A DNA stretch of 64,000 bases from Streptomyces flavidovirens DSM 40150 (GCF_000429085.1 NZ_AUBE01000006.1:186001-250000); one strand, 5' to 3'; shown: positions 8,976 to 18,988, numbered from the stretch's first letter. Made by a program: numbers and translations. The notes: generated by a model from the letters alone, not told the origin.

Positions 8976-10685
8976 TCACTGGATCGGCGCGATGTCCGGG
9001 GCCCCCAGCCGCGCCGCGTCGGCCGTCTGATCGTCCGGCTGGAGCTGCGACTCCCGCTCCGCCTCCACCCGCTTCTCGTAGTGCTCGACCTCCTTCTGGA
9101 TCTGCTTCTTGTCCCAGCCGAGCACCGGCGCCATCAACTCCGCGCACTCCCGCGCACTGCGCGTCCCCCGGTCGAAGGTCTCGATGGAAATGCGCGTACG
9201 CCGTGTCAGTACGTCGTCGAGATGCCGCGCCCCTTCATGCGAGGCGGCGTACACGACCTCGGCCCGCAGATAGTCGTCCGCCGCGCTCAACGGGTCGCCA
9301 AGGCCCGGGTCACGGGCGATCAGCTCCAGCAGCTCCTCGGCCAGCGAGCCGTACCGGTTCAACAAGTGCTCCACGCGCACCACATGAAGTCCCGCCCGCG
9401 CCGCGATCCGCGCTCGCGCGTTCCACAGTGCCCGGTACCCCTCGGCCCCGGCGAGCGGCACGTCCTCCGTCACGCAGGCGGCGACCCGCTGGTCGAGTGC
9501 GTGCACCGCCTCGTCCACGGCGTCCTTCGCCATCACCCGGTACGTCGTGTACTTGCCGCCCGCGACCACGACGAGCCCCGGCACCGGGTGCGCCACCGTG
9601 TGCTCGCGCGAGAGCTTGCTGGTGGCGTCCGACTCGCCGGCCAGCAGCGGCCGCAGGCCGGCGTACACGCCCTGCACGTCGTCGCGCGTCAGGGGCACCG
9701 CCAGCACCGAGTTCACATGCTCCAGCAAATAGTCGATGTCCGCGCTGGACGCCGCCGGATGCGCCTTGTCGAGGTCCCAGTCGGTGTCGGTCGTGCCCAC
9801 GATCCAGTGCCGCCCCCAGGGGATGACGAACAGCACCGACTTCTCGGTCCGCAGGATCAGCCCGGTCGACGAGTGGATCCGGTCCTTCGGTACGACCAGA
9901 TGGATGCCCTTGGACGCCCGCACATGGAACTGCCCGCGCTCGCCGATCAGCGCCTGGGTGTCGTCCGTCCACACACCGGTCGCGTTGACGACCTGCTTGG
10001 CCCTGACCTCGTACTCCCCGCCGCCCTCCAGGTCCCGCACCCGCGCTCCGACAACCCGCTCGCCCTCGCGCAGGAAGCCGACGACGCGTGCCCGGTTGGC
10101 GACGTGCGCGCCGTACTGCGAGGCCGTGCGGACCAGTGTCGTCACATAGCGCGCGTCGTCCATCTGGGCGTCGTAGTACTGCAACGCGCCGACCAGAGCG
10201 TCCTTCTTCAGCGCGGGCGCCACCCGCAGGGCGCGCTTGCGGGAGAGGTGACGGTGCATCGGCAGTCCGCGCCCGTGCCCGGACGACACGGACATCGCGT
10301 CGTACAGCGCGACACCCGACCCGGCGTACCACCGCTCCCACCCCTTGTGCTGGAGCGGGTAGAGGAACGGCACGGGTTTGACGAGATGCGGTGCCAGCCG
10401 CTCCAGCAGCAGTCCGCGTTCCTTCAGCGCTTCCCGTACGAGCGCGAAGTCGAGCATCTCCAGATAGCGCAGCCCGCCGTGAATCAGCTTGCTCGACCGG
10501 CTCGACGTGCCCGAGGCCCAGTCCCGCGCCTCGACCAGACCGGTCGAGAGCCCGCGCGTGACGGCGTCGAGAGCCGTCCCCGCACCGACCACTCCGGCGC
10601 CCACGACGAGCACGTCCAGTTCACGCTCGGCCATCGCCGCGAGCGCCTCGGCGCGCTCGGCGGGTCCCAGTGTCGCTGTCCTCAC
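8976..10685 (-). CDS. glpD: aerobic glycerol-3-phosphate dehydrogenase
   Basis: An FAD-dependent enzyme of 569 residues that oxidises sn-glycerol-3-phosphate to dihydroxyacetone phosphate and passes electrons to the quinone pool at the membrane face. The N-terminal dinucleotide-binding motif is VVGAGVVGAGTAL (about 27-39), and family landmarks include SSKLIHGGLRYLE and GGKYTTYRVMAKD. Length is normal for the GlpD/FAD DAO family with its C-terminal helical domain. It is transcribed away from the nucleotide-sugar dehydrogenase homologue. No glpF or glpK is adjacent, so it is probably a separate transcription unit. Confidence 0.95.
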   Translation of the reverse strand: MRTATLGPAERAEALAAMAERELDVLVVGAGVVGAGTALDAVTRGLSTGLVEARDWASGTSSRSSKLIHGGLRYLEMLDFALVREALKERGLLLERLAPHLVKPVPFLYPLQHKGWERWYAGSGVALYDAMSVSSGHGRGLPMHRHLSRKRALRVAPALKKDALVGALQYYDAQMDDARYVTTLVRTASQYGAHVANRARVVGFLREGERVVGARVRDLEGGGEYEVRAKQVVNATGVWTDDTQALIGERGQFHVRASKGIHLVVPKDRIHSSTGLILRTEKSVLFVIPWGRHWIVGTTDTDWDLDKAHPAASSADIDYLLEHVNSVLAVPLTRDDVQGVYAGLRPLLAGESDATSKLSREHTVAHPVPGLVVVAGGKYTTYRVMAKDAVDEAVHALDQRVAACVTEDVPLAGAEGYRALWNARARIAARAGLHVVRVEHLLNRYGSLAEELLELIARDPGLGDPLSAADDYLRAEVVYAASHEGARHLDDVLTRRTRISIETFDRGTRSARECAELMAPVLGWDKKQIQKEVEHYEKRVEAERESQLQPDDQTADAARLGAPDIAPIQ

Positions 10686-10771
10686 TGCTGCCTCCCGTAG
10701 TGGTCGGGGTGGCCGGGATCACATCCCTGCCTCCTCGATTCTGTCTGTGCCGCCCGTCTTCAGCCACCGAC

Positions 10772-10866
10772 TGTGGACAACACTCCCGCGCCCCGGCCTC
10801 CCACAATGCCGCATAACGGTCATATTTACGCTTAGTCTGAAATTGCGCTCGCTCGAACTGTCCACA
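10772..10866. promoter_or_regulatory. two DnaA-box-like sites in a divergent intergenic region
   Basis: The 232-nt gap between glpD and the dehydrogenase homologue contains TGTGGACAA (10772-10780), an exact minus-strand TTGTCCACA, and CTGTCCACA (10858-10866) on the plus strand. They face each other about 78 nt apart. TTGTCCACA is the established Streptomyces DnaA box. Function here is unproven; the rest of the gap shows no other clear signal. Confidence 0.45.
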
Positions 10867-10917
10867 GGGCTTGCGTCTTGCCTCCCCTCCGGCTACTGGG
10901 AAGGACGGCCCACCGCC

Positions 10918-12180
10918 ATGCCCGCAGATCTCGCCGTCATCGGACTCGGCCACCTCGGCCTGCCCCTCGCCCAGGCCGCAGTCGCCTCCGGCATCAACAC
11001 CATCGGCTACGACACCGACCCACACCGCCTCGCGGACCTCGCCGCCGGGCGCGCGCCGGGCGACGGCTCCCTCACCGCCGCCGACCTGCGCCGCATGCTG
11101 GCCGGCGGCTTCCGTACCGTCAGGGCCCCCGCCGAGCTGGGCCGGGTCCGTACCGCCGTCATCTGTGCCCCCACCCCGCTCGGCGCCGACCGTACGCTCG
11201 ACCTCAGCGCCGTCGGCGACGCCGCCAGGGCCCTGGCGGCGCAACTGCGCCCGCACACCACCGTGCTGCTCGAATCCGCCGCCTACCCCGGCACCACGGA
11301 AGAATTCCTGCGCCCCATCCTCGAAGAAGGCTCCGGACTGCGCGCGGGCCGCGACTTCCACCTCGCGTACTCCCCCAGTCGGGTGGATCCGGGCAGTCGG
11401 CTGCACAGTTTCGCCGGCACCCCGCAGGTCATCGGCGGCCTCACCCCCGCCTGCACCGAATCGGCCGTCGCCTTCTACGCGCGCCTCACCGACAAGGTGG
11501 TCCGCGCACGCGGACCACGCGAGGCCGAGACCGTCGGCGTACTCGAAACGAACTACCGACACGTGAACATCGCACTGGTCAACGAGATGGCCGTGCTCTG
11601 CCACGACCTCGGCGTCGACCTCTGGGACGTCATCCGCTGCGCCGAGACCAAGCCCTTCGGCTTCCAGGCGTTCCGTCCGGGACCCGGCGTCGGCGGTCAC
11701 GGCGTCCCCGTCGACCCCAATTACATCCCGCACAGCAGCCGCACCCCCGGCCACCCCCTGCGCATGGTCGGCCTCGCGCAGGAAATCAACGACCGCATGC
11801 CGCAGTACGTCATCCAGCGCTGCGCCACGCTCCTCAACGAGCACGGGAAATCCGCCCGCGGCGCCCGCGTCCTGCTGCTCGGCATCACCTACAAGCCGGA
11901 CCTGGCCGACCAGCAGGGGTCCCCCGCGCAGGAGATCGCCACCCGCCTGATGGACCTGGGCGCCCAGATCGGCTACCACGACCCGCTCGTCCCCGACTGG
12001 CGCGTACGTGACGTCCCGGTTCCCCGCGCCGACTCCCTCTACGAGGCGGCCGCCAACGCGGACCTGACGGTACTTCTGCAGAACCACCGCACGTACGACC
12101 TCCAGGCGCTGGCGGTAAAGGCCCAGCTCCTCCTCGACACGCGGGGCGCGTCCCCGACGGGCGCGAGCCACCGCCTCTGA
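10918..12180 (+). CDS. UDP-glucose/GDP-mannose dehydrogenase-family protein lacking catalytic residues (probable pseudoenzyme)
   Basis: A 420-residue protein with all three domains of the nucleotide-sugar 6-dehydrogenase family (WecC/Ugd-like): an N-terminal NAD fold (GLGHLGLPLAQA), central helix (YRHVNIALVNE) and C-terminal domain (GITYKPD). The active site is stripped. The nucleophile Cys in GGHC is Gly (GGHGVPVDP). The Lys of the family's K-L-x-E-N motif is Gly and the following Asn is Thr. SPER is SPSR. The Asp after the Cys site is retained. ATG 10918 is preceded by GAAGGA. NAD and sugar-nucleotide binding may persist but the usual two-step oxidation should not. A different chemistry or a regulatory role is possible. 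Confidence 0.8.
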   Translation: MPADLAVIGLGHLGLPLAQAAVASGINTIGYDTDPHRLADLAAGRAPGDGSLTAADLRRMLAGGFRTVRAPAELGRVRTAVICAPTPLGADRTLDLSAVGDAARALAAQLRPHTTVLLESAAYPGTTEEFLRPILEEGSGLRAGRDFHLAYSPSRVDPGSRLHSFAGTPQVIGGLTPACTESAVAFYARLTDKVVRARGPREAETVGVLETNYRHVNIALVNEMAVLCHDLGVDLWDVIRCAETKPFGFQAFRPGPGVGGHGVPVDPNYIPHSSRTPGHPLRMVGLAQEINDRMPQYVIQRCATLLNEHGKSARGARVLLLGITYKPDLADQQGSPAQEIATRLMDLGAQIGYHDPLVPDWRVRDVPVPRADSLYEAAANADLTVLLQNHRTYDLQALAVKAQLLLDTRGASPTGASHRL

Positions 12181-12286
12181 GCGCCGAGGGGTACGGGAAT
12201 TCCCAGGTCCACTGTGTACGGGGCTGCTAGCCTGCGGCGTCATTTCCCGCACACCCGTGCGCATGCATCCCTGGGGGGATTCTCAG

Positions 12287-12772
12287 ATGAGCCAGCCCGT
12301 ACCGCCGCCGTCCTCCGGCAATCCGTTCGCCGACGGCGCCTACCCGCAGACGCCGGCCCCGGCCAGGGCGCGCGACAACGTCGCCCTGGGCGTCGCGGCG
12401 GCCTTCGCCACCGCGCTCGTCAGCGCCGGGATCTACGGCGGCATCATCGGCGCCATCGATTACCAGATCGGCTTCGCGGCCGTCGGTGTCGGCTACCTCA
12501 TCGGCCTCGCGGCCGGCAAGGCCGGCGGCGGCAACCCCGCCCTGCCGGTGGTGAGCGCGATCCTCTCGCTGGGCGCGGTCTACCTCGGCCAGCTACTGGG
12601 CCTGGCGATCGCCCTCTCCGACATCCTCCGCCTCACCGTGACGGAGCTCTTCTTCGAGAACTTCGAACTGCTGACCACGGGCTGGAAGGAACAGGCGGGA
12701 CCGATGTCCTTCCTCTTCCTCGCCATAGGCGCCTTCGCCGCCTTCTCGGCCGCCAAGAAGTCAGCGGCCTGA
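12287..12772 (+). CDS. small four-helix integral membrane protein, function unknown
   Basis: I do not recognise a specific family. The product of about 161 residues starts with a short Pro-rich cytoplasmic segment (PVPPPSSGNPFADG). Four hydrophobic segments follow, rich in Gly/Ala (about 33-55, 62-82, 88-112 and 139-158). ATG 12287 follows a run of six G residues at ideal spacing. It stands alone, 106 nt after the dehydrogenase homologue, and faces guaB3 across a strong terminator. Confidence 0.75.
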   Translation: MSQPVPPPSSGNPFADGAYPQTPAPARARDNVALGVAAAFATALVSAGIYGGIIGAIDYQIGFAAVGVGYLIGLAAGKAGGGNPALPVVSAILSLGAVYLGQLLGLAIALSDILRLTVTELFFENFELLTTGWKEQAGPMSFLFLAIGAFAAFSAAKKSAA

Positions 12773-12892
12773 GAAGGCGGCGAAGGGGCGGCCGGCCGAA
12801 GGTGAGTGGCCCGGCGATCCGTCAGCCGAAGGCCCGTCACCAGCCTGTCGAAGCACACGCTCTCCGGGAAGAAACGGGGCCGACCAGCACGT

Positions 12893-12920
12893 CGCCCCGC
12901 CCGGAAAACCGGGCGGGGCG
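12893..12920. terminator. bidirectional terminator hairpin between convergent genes
   Basis: A perfect 12-bp GC stem (CGCCCCGCCCGG with its complement) encloses an AAAA loop. It lies between the convergent membrane-protein gene and guaB3, 27 nt beyond the guaB3 stop, without a U-tract as is usual in Streptomyces. Confidence 0.85.
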
Positions 12921-12946
12921 AAGCGTGGAACGCGTACGCGCAGGGG

Positions 12947-14071
12947 TCAGCGCTTGTGCTCGGCCGGGGAGACCGTCACCTCGACGCGCTGGAACTCCTT
13001 GAGCTCGCTGTAGCCCGTCGTCGCCATCGAGCGGCGCAGCGCGCCGAACAGGTTCATCGAGCCGTCCGGGGTGTGCGACGGGCCGAGGAGGATCTCCTCG
13101 GTCGTGCCGACCGCGCCCAGGTCCATGCGCTTTCCGCGCGGCACGTCCTCGTGGACGGCCTCCATGCCCCAGTGGTGGCCGCGGCCCGGCGCGTCGGTCG
13201 CGCGAGCCAGCGGGGAGCCCATCATCACGGCGTCCGCGCCGCAGGCGATGGCCTTGGGCAGGTCGCCGGACCAGCCCACGCCGCCGTCCGCGATGACGTG
13301 CACGTACCGGCCACCGGACTCGTCCATGTAGTCGCGGCGGGCGGCTGCCACGTCGGCGACGGCGGTCGCCATCGGGACCTGGATGCCCAGCACGTTGCGC
13401 GTGGTGTGCGCGGCGCCGCCGCCGAAGCCGACGAGGACGCCGGCCGCGCCCGTACGCATCAGGTGCAGCGCGGCGGTGTACGTCGCGCAGCCGCCCACGA
13501 TGACCGGCACATCGAGTTCGTAGATGAACTGCTTCAGGTTCAGCGGCTCGGCGGCGCCCGACACGTGCTCGGCGGAGACCGTGGTCCCGCGGATCACGAA
13601 GATGTCGACACCGGCGTCCACGACGGCCTTGGAGAACTCAGCCGTACGCTGCGGCGACAGCGCGGCGGCGGTGACGACGCCCGAGTCGCGCACCTCCTTG
13701 ATGCGCTGCCCGATCAGGTCCGCCTTGATGGGGGCGGCGTAGATCTCCTGGAGGCGGCGGGTCGCGGTCTCGTCGTCGAGCTCCGCGATCTCCTGGAGCA
13801 GCGGCTCCGGGTCCTCGTACCGCGTCCACAGACCTTCGAGGTTCAGTACGCCGAGACCGCCCAGCTCACCGATGCGGATGGCGGTCTGCGGCGAGACGAC
13901 GGAGTCCATCGGAGCGGCCAGGAACGGCAGCTCGAAACGATAGGCGTCGATCTGCCAGGCGATCGAGACCTCCTTCGGGTCTCGGGTGCGCCGGCTCGGC
14001 ACGATGGCGATGTCGTCGAACGCGTACGCCCTGCGGCCGCGCTTGCCGCGCCCGATCTCGATCTCAGTCAC
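12947..14071 (-). CDS. guaB3: GuaB3-family IMP dehydrogenase-related protein
   Basis: A 374-residue TIM-barrel protein of the actinobacterial GuaB3 (IMP dehydrogenase-related 2) family. It lacks the CBS pair that true IMPDH carries. Compared with the adjacent guaB product, the loop that should read GSICTTR reads GAAHTTR, so the catalytic Cys is replaced by His (about residue 222). The flavodoxin-like phosphate loop GGVGWSGDL and the GADAVMMGSPLA strand are kept. GTG 14071 has an AAAGG site 8 nt upstream. It follows guaB with a terminator hairpin between them. Its reaction is uncertain; classical IMP oxidation via a Cys thioimidate looks unlikely from this sequence. Confidence 0.88.
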   Translation of the reverse strand: MTEIEIGRGKRGRRAYAFDDIAIVPSRRTRDPKEVSIAWQIDAYRFELPFLAAPMDSVVSPQTAIRIGELGGLGVLNLEGLWTRYEDPEPLLQEIAELDDETATRRLQEIYAAPIKADLIGQRIKEVRDSGVVTAAALSPQRTAEFSKAVVDAGVDIFVIRGTTVSAEHVSGAAEPLNLKQFIYELDVPVIVGGCATYTAALHLMRTGAAGVLVGFGGGAAHTTRNVLGIQVPMATAVADVAAARRDYMDESGGRYVHVIADGGVGWSGDLPKAIACGADAVMMGSPLARATDAPGRGHHWGMEAVHEDVPRGKRMDLGAVGTTEEILLGPSHTPDGSMNLFGALRRSMATTGYSELKEFQRVEVTVSPAEHKR

Positions 14072-14124
14072 GTGTGTGGCCTTTCCCTCTTGGTATGCCG
14101 TTCCAGTATCCCCGACACACACGG

Positions 14125-14161
14125 GAGGGGCGGCCCCAGGGAATCTCCGGGGCCGCCCCTC
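14125..14161 (-). terminator. terminator hairpin downstream of guaB
   Basis: A perfect 13-bp GC-rich stem (GAGGGGCGGCCCC and complement) with an 11-nt loop begins 17 nt after the guaB stop and overlaps the far upstream region of guaB3. It should separate guaB transcripts from guaB3, at least partly. Confidence 0.8.
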
Positions 14162-14177
14162 AGCGCGTATGCGCCTG

Positions 14178-15725
<1,548 letters not shown>

Positions 15726-15816
15726 CTAACGGGATCGTGCGGTGTCTCATTCCACGAGCAAGATCACCTGGCGAGTTTGTACGTTCACACGGGACGCCGA
15801 GACGTGAGGTATGGCT

Positions 15817-16482
15817 CTACTGCCCGGCGAGCGCGCGCAGGCGGCTGAGCGCGCGATGCTGCGCGACCCGCACGGCGCCGGGTGACATGCCCAGCATCTG
15901 CCCGGTCTCCTCGGCGGTCAGGCCGACAGCGACCCGCAGCACCAGCAGCTCGCGCTGCGCCTGGGGAAGATTGGCCAGAAGTTTCTTCGCCCACTCCGCG
16001 TCGCTGCTCAGCAGCGCCCGCTCCTCGGGGCCGAGGGAGTCGTCGGGCCGCTCGGGCATCTCGTCGGACGGCACGGCGGTCGATCCGGGGTGTCGCATGG
16101 CGGCCCGCTGGAGGTCGGCGACCTTGTGCGCGGCGATGGCGAAGACGAAGGCCTCGAAGGGCCTGCCTGTGTCCTTGTAGCGCGGCAGCGCCATGAGGAC
16201 CGCGACGCAGACTTCCTGTGCCAGGTCCTCCACGAAGTGACGGGCATCACCGGGCAGTCGGCTCAGCCGTGTGCGGCAGTACCGCAGTGCCAGCGGGTGG
16301 ACGCGGGCCAGCAGGTCGTGCGTCGCCTGCTCGTCGCCCTCGACGGCACGTCGGACGAGTGCACCGATCACCGTCGTCTCGTCGTCGCGCATCGGTCCAT
16401 GGTGCCTTGATGCCGGACCATCCGTGGCACCACGTCCGTAGTTGTGCACCGAAGCGTTATGAGCAGGTACGCCGGAACTCAT
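15817..16482 (-). CDS. shbA: ShbA-type RNA polymerase sigma factor
   Basis: A small sigma-70-family factor (about 221 residues from ATG 16482). Region 2 spans roughly 75-140 ([17 protein letters not shown], then [13 protein letters not shown]) and region 4 helix-turn-helix lies near the C-terminus ([26 protein letters not shown]). The location, between guaB and bldM, is the one described for shbA in Streptomyces, where the factor drives transcription of the principal sigma gene hrdB. ATG 16482 has a GGAGGG site; a later ATG at 16392 would give a shorter protein that still holds both regions. No anti-sigma gene is adjacent. Confidence 0.88.
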   Translation of the reverse strand: MSSGVPAHNASVHNYGRGATDGPASRHHGPMRDDETTVIGALVRRAVEGDEQATHDLLARVHPLALRYCRTRLSRLPGDARHFVEDLAQEVCVAVLMALPRYKDTGRPFEAFVFAIAAHKVADLQRAAMRHPGSTAVPSDEMPERPDDSLGPEERALLSSDAEWAKKLLANLPQAQRELLVLRVAVGLTAEETGQMLGMSPGAVRVAQHRALSRLRALAGQ

Positions 16483-16645
16483 CTCCTGAGCCCTCCCCTC
16501 CCGCTCGACCGAATCGTCCCCGAGGAACTCCACCCCTCAAGGATGCGGCATCGGCGGCGGAAAGGGGCACGGGCGTCCGTCGCCCCGCCCGCCGGACGGC
16601 GGACGGGGAGCGTGGCACCCACGCGGGAGCACACCGGCCCCGGTC

Positions 16646-17257
16646 CTATCGGACCAGGCCCCAGCGGAATCCGAGCGCGACCGCGTGCGCCCGGTCCGAG
16701 GCGCCGAGTTTCTTGAAGAGCCGCCGGGCGTGCGTCTTGACCGTGTCCTCCGAGAGGAAGAGCTCACGGCCGATCTCCGCGTTGGAGCGTCCGTGGCTCA
16801 TGCCTTCGAGCACCTGGATCTCCCGCGCCGTGAGCGTCGGCGCCGCACCCATCTCCGCGGACCGGAGCCGGCGCGGGGCGAGCCGCCAGGTCGGGTCGGC
16901 GAGCGCCTGGGTGACGGTCGCCCGCAGTTCGGCGCGCGAGGCGTCCTTGTGCAGGTAGCCGCGGGCGCCGGCGGCGACCGCGAGCGCGACCCCGTCGAGG
17001 TCCTCGGCCACCGTGAGCATGATGATCCGGGCGCCAGGGTCCGCGGAGAGCAGCCGACGCACGGTCTCGACGCCGCCCAGACCGGGCATGCGTACGTCCA
17101 TCAGAATCAAATCCGAGCGGTCGGCACCCCAGCGGCGGAGGACTTCCTCGCCGTTGGCCGCTGTCGTCACGCGCTCCACACCGGGCACGGTCGCGACCGC
17201 GCGGCGGAGCGCCTCTCGGGCAAGCGGGGAGTCGTCGCAGACGAGGACGGATGTCAT
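16646..17257 (-). CDS. bldM: BldM, orphan atypical response regulator of sporulation
   Basis: A 203-residue NarL/FixJ-type regulator with an N-terminal receiver (about 1-120) and a C-terminal LuxR helix-turn-helix (TAREIQVLEGMSHGRSNAEIGRELF region). The receiver keeps CDDS and Asp54 (LMDVRMPG), but BldM is known to act without conventional phosphorylation, alone or as a heterodimer with WhiI, to switch on early and late sporulation genes. No sensor kinase is adjacent. Position beside whiD matches characterised Streptomyces. It is preceded by a canonical sigma-BldN promoter about 135-160 nt upstream. Confidence 0.97.
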   Translation of the reverse strand: MTSVLVCDDSPLAREALRRAVATVPGVERVTTAANGEEVLRRWGADRSDLILMDVRMPGLGGVETVRRLLSADPGARIIMLTVAEDLDGVALAVAAGARGYLHKDASRAELRATVTQALADPTWRLAPRRLRSAEMGAAPTLTAREIQVLEGMSHGRSNAEIGRELFLSEDTVKTHARRLFKKLGASDRAHAVALGFRWGLVR

Positions 17258-17390
17258 GACGGTCCTCCGCGGCTCTCACAGCTGCTGCGCGTCACCTTGA
17301 GCCTCCAGGCTGGTACATATCTCGTCACCTGTGCGATTGACGCTCTCGGACACTTGCCCGATCGCTTGTTCTCTCAACCGCCTCGCACTC

Positions 17391-17418
17391 TCAACGACGG
17401 TCACTCGAAAGAGTTACG
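17391..17418 (-). promoter_or_regulatory. sigma-BldN-type promoter of bldM
   Basis: On the minus strand CGTAAC (17413-17418) and CGTTGA (17391-17396) are separated by exactly 16 bp, which is the published sigma-BldN consensus with ideal spacing. Transcription would start near 17384, giving a leader of about 127 nt before bldM. BldN control of bldM is established in Streptomyces. Confidence 0.9.
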
Positions 17419-17574
17419 GGTCGGACGGGCGCCATCAGCACTCTACGTGAGGGCTCGGTTGCACAGAAGCGCATCGAGGGTCGCCATGCCCCCTAAGTAA
17501 AGCTATGCCCCATTTAGCGGCTTTTCTTCCGTTTTGCTGGTGTCTGTGGCTAGATTCGCAATGAGTCATATTTA

Positions 17575-17596
17575 CATCTACTTGCACAAGTAGATG
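17575..17596. promoter_or_regulatory. 22-bp palindrome upstream of whiD
   Basis: CATCTACTTG and its perfect complement CAAGTAGATG flank a CA centre, 53 nt before the whiD start. A second perfect palindrome, TCGATGCATCGA, lies at 17621-17632, right before the ribosome site. The 391-nt bldM-whiD gap (17258-17648) contains these, the BldN promoter and a -10-like TAGATT at 17551. The palindromes could be operators for a dimeric developmental regulator or mRNA hairpins. Confidence 0.6.
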
Positions 17597-17648
17597 CCAC
17601 CTCACGGTCCAGACGCACTCTCGATGCATCGATGCAAGGGGACAAGCA

Positions 17649-17975
17649 ATGGCAGATTTCTCCCGCCTTCCCGGACCCAACGCCGACCTGTGGGACTGGC
17701 AGCTCCTCGCAGCGTGCCGCGGGGTGGACAGCTCGCTCTTCTTTCATCCGGAGGGAGAACGGGGCGCGGCACGGAGTGCGCGTGAGAACTCGGCTAAGGA
17801 GGTCTGCATGAGGTGCCCGGTACGCGCGGAATGTGCGGCACACGCCCTCGCGGTGCGTGAGCCCTACGGCGTATGGGGCGGACTGACCGAGGACGAGCGT
17901 GAAGAGCTGATGGGCCGCGCGCGCACCCGCCTCATCGTGGCGTCAACAGGGCCCACCAATACGCCATCTCCCTGA
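17649..17975 (+). CDS. whiD: WhiD, Wbl-family iron-sulfur sporulation regulator
   Basis: A 108-residue WhiB-like protein required for late sporulation and spore-wall maturation in Streptomyces. Four cluster-binding cysteines are at 23, 53, 56 and 62 (one upstream Cys, then C-x2-C-x5-C), the pattern of a [4Fe-4S] Wbl protein. The turn G-V-W-G-G (about 76-80) and the basic C-terminal segment follow. Wbl proteins act with the region 4 of the principal sigma factor. ATG 17649 has AAGGGG upstream. It is transcribed away from bldM. Confidence 0.96.
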   Translation: MADFSRLPGPNADLWDWQLLAACRGVDSSLFFHPEGERGAARSARENSAKEVCMRCPVRAECAAHALAVREPYGVWGGLTEDEREELMGRARTRLIVASTGPTNTPSP

Positions 17976-18010
17976 AGGAACGTTTCTGCACGGCGCCTGA
18001 GCCCACGTCA

Positions 18011-18048
18011 GAGCCGGAGCCCGAGCCCGAGCCTGAGCCCGCGAGCGA
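18011..18048. repeat. GAGCCN hexamer repeat
   Basis: About five consecutive GAGCC[C/G/T] hexamers, decaying at the right end, lie in the short gap between the convergent whiD and LysR genes. No gene or clear terminator is visible there. Confidence 0.6.
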
Positions 18049-18087
18049 ACCCGCACCCGGCCCCCACAGACGACCGCACGGCCCCGC

Positions 18088-18984
18088 TCAGCGAGCCGCA
18101 GCCAGCGCCAGCTGGTCGAGCGTGGCCGCCACCGCCGGCACCTGAGCCAGGTCGGGCAGCGTGAGCGCCACGATCTCGCGCCGCACGGCGGGCTCCACCG
18201 CCACGGTGCGCGCCCCCTTCGGGCGTACCGACTCCATCGCCAGCTCCGGCAGGACCGCGACCCCCAGGCCGGCGCCGACCAGGCCGATCACCGCCGGATA
18301 GTCGTCGGTCGCGAAATCGATCCGGGGCGCGAAGCCCGCGCTCTCGCACACCTCGACCAACTGCCTGCGGCAGCGCGGGCAGCCCGCGATCCACGGCTCG
18401 TCGGCCAGTTCGCCGATGCCGACCTCGCCGGCGTCCGCGAGCCGGTGCCCCTCCGGGACCAGGCCGACGAGGCGGTCGGTGAGCAGCGGGCGTACGACCA
18501 GATCGTTCCAGTCCTCGGTGGCGCCGCCGGGCCCGTACCGGAACGCCAGCGCCACGTCGCAGTCGCCCTCGCGCAGCATCTCGACCGAGCGCGGCGGCTC
18601 CGCGTCGACCAGTGAGACGCGGGTGCCGGGGTGGGCGGCGCGCAGGGCGGCCAGCGCGGTGGGGACGAGGGTGGAGCTGCCGCTGGGGAACGACACCAGG
18701 CGGACGCGTCCGGCGCGCAGGCCGGCGATGGCGGCGACCTCCTCCTCGGCGGCGGTCAGCCCGGCGAGGATTCCGGCGGCGTGCCGGACGAGCGCCTCGC
18801 CCGCCTGGGTGAGGCGCATCTCACGGCCCGTACGGATGAGGAGTGTGGTCCCCGCCGAGTGTTCCAGGGCCTTCATCTGCTGGCTCACGGCGGGCTGCGT
18901 GCAGCCCAGCTCGCGCGCGGCGGCGGAGAAGGAGCCGGTGGCGGCCACGGCGCGCAGGACACGGAGATGACGGGCTTCGATCAC
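18088..18984 (-). CDS. LysR-family transcriptional regulator
   Basis: A 298-residue LysR regulator. The winged helix-turn-helix is N-terminal (ATGSFSAAARELGCTQPAVSQQMKAL, in pieces about residues 15-41), followed by the linker helix and a periplasmic-binding-like effector domain (about 90-298). It is divergent from the MOSC gene across 80 nt, so that gene or itself is the likely target. The effector is unknown. A C-x2-C pair (GCPRC) in the effector domain is uncommon and could be a redox or ligand feature. Confidence 0.9.
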   Translation of the reverse strand: MIEARHLRVLRAVAATGSFSAAARELGCTQPAVSQQMKALEHSAGTTLLIRTGREMRLTQAGEALVRHAAGILAGLTAAEEEVAAIAGLRAGRVRLVSFPSGSSTLVPTALAALRAAHPGTRVSLVDAEPPRSVEMLREGDCDVALAFRYGPGGATEDWNDLVVRPLLTDRLVGLVPEGHRLADAGEVGIGELADEPWIAGCPRCRRQLVEVCESAGFAPRIDFATDDYPAVIGLVGAGLGVAVLPELAMESVRPKGARTVAVEPAVRREIVALTLPDLAQVPAVAATLDQLALAAAR

Positions 18985-18988
18985 TCTT

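Noticed and set aside
17435-17843. Minus-strand open frames in the bldM-whiD gap and over whiD
   Set aside because: They lack ribosome sites and domain character, and they cover the mapped-type promoter region and the antisense of whiD.
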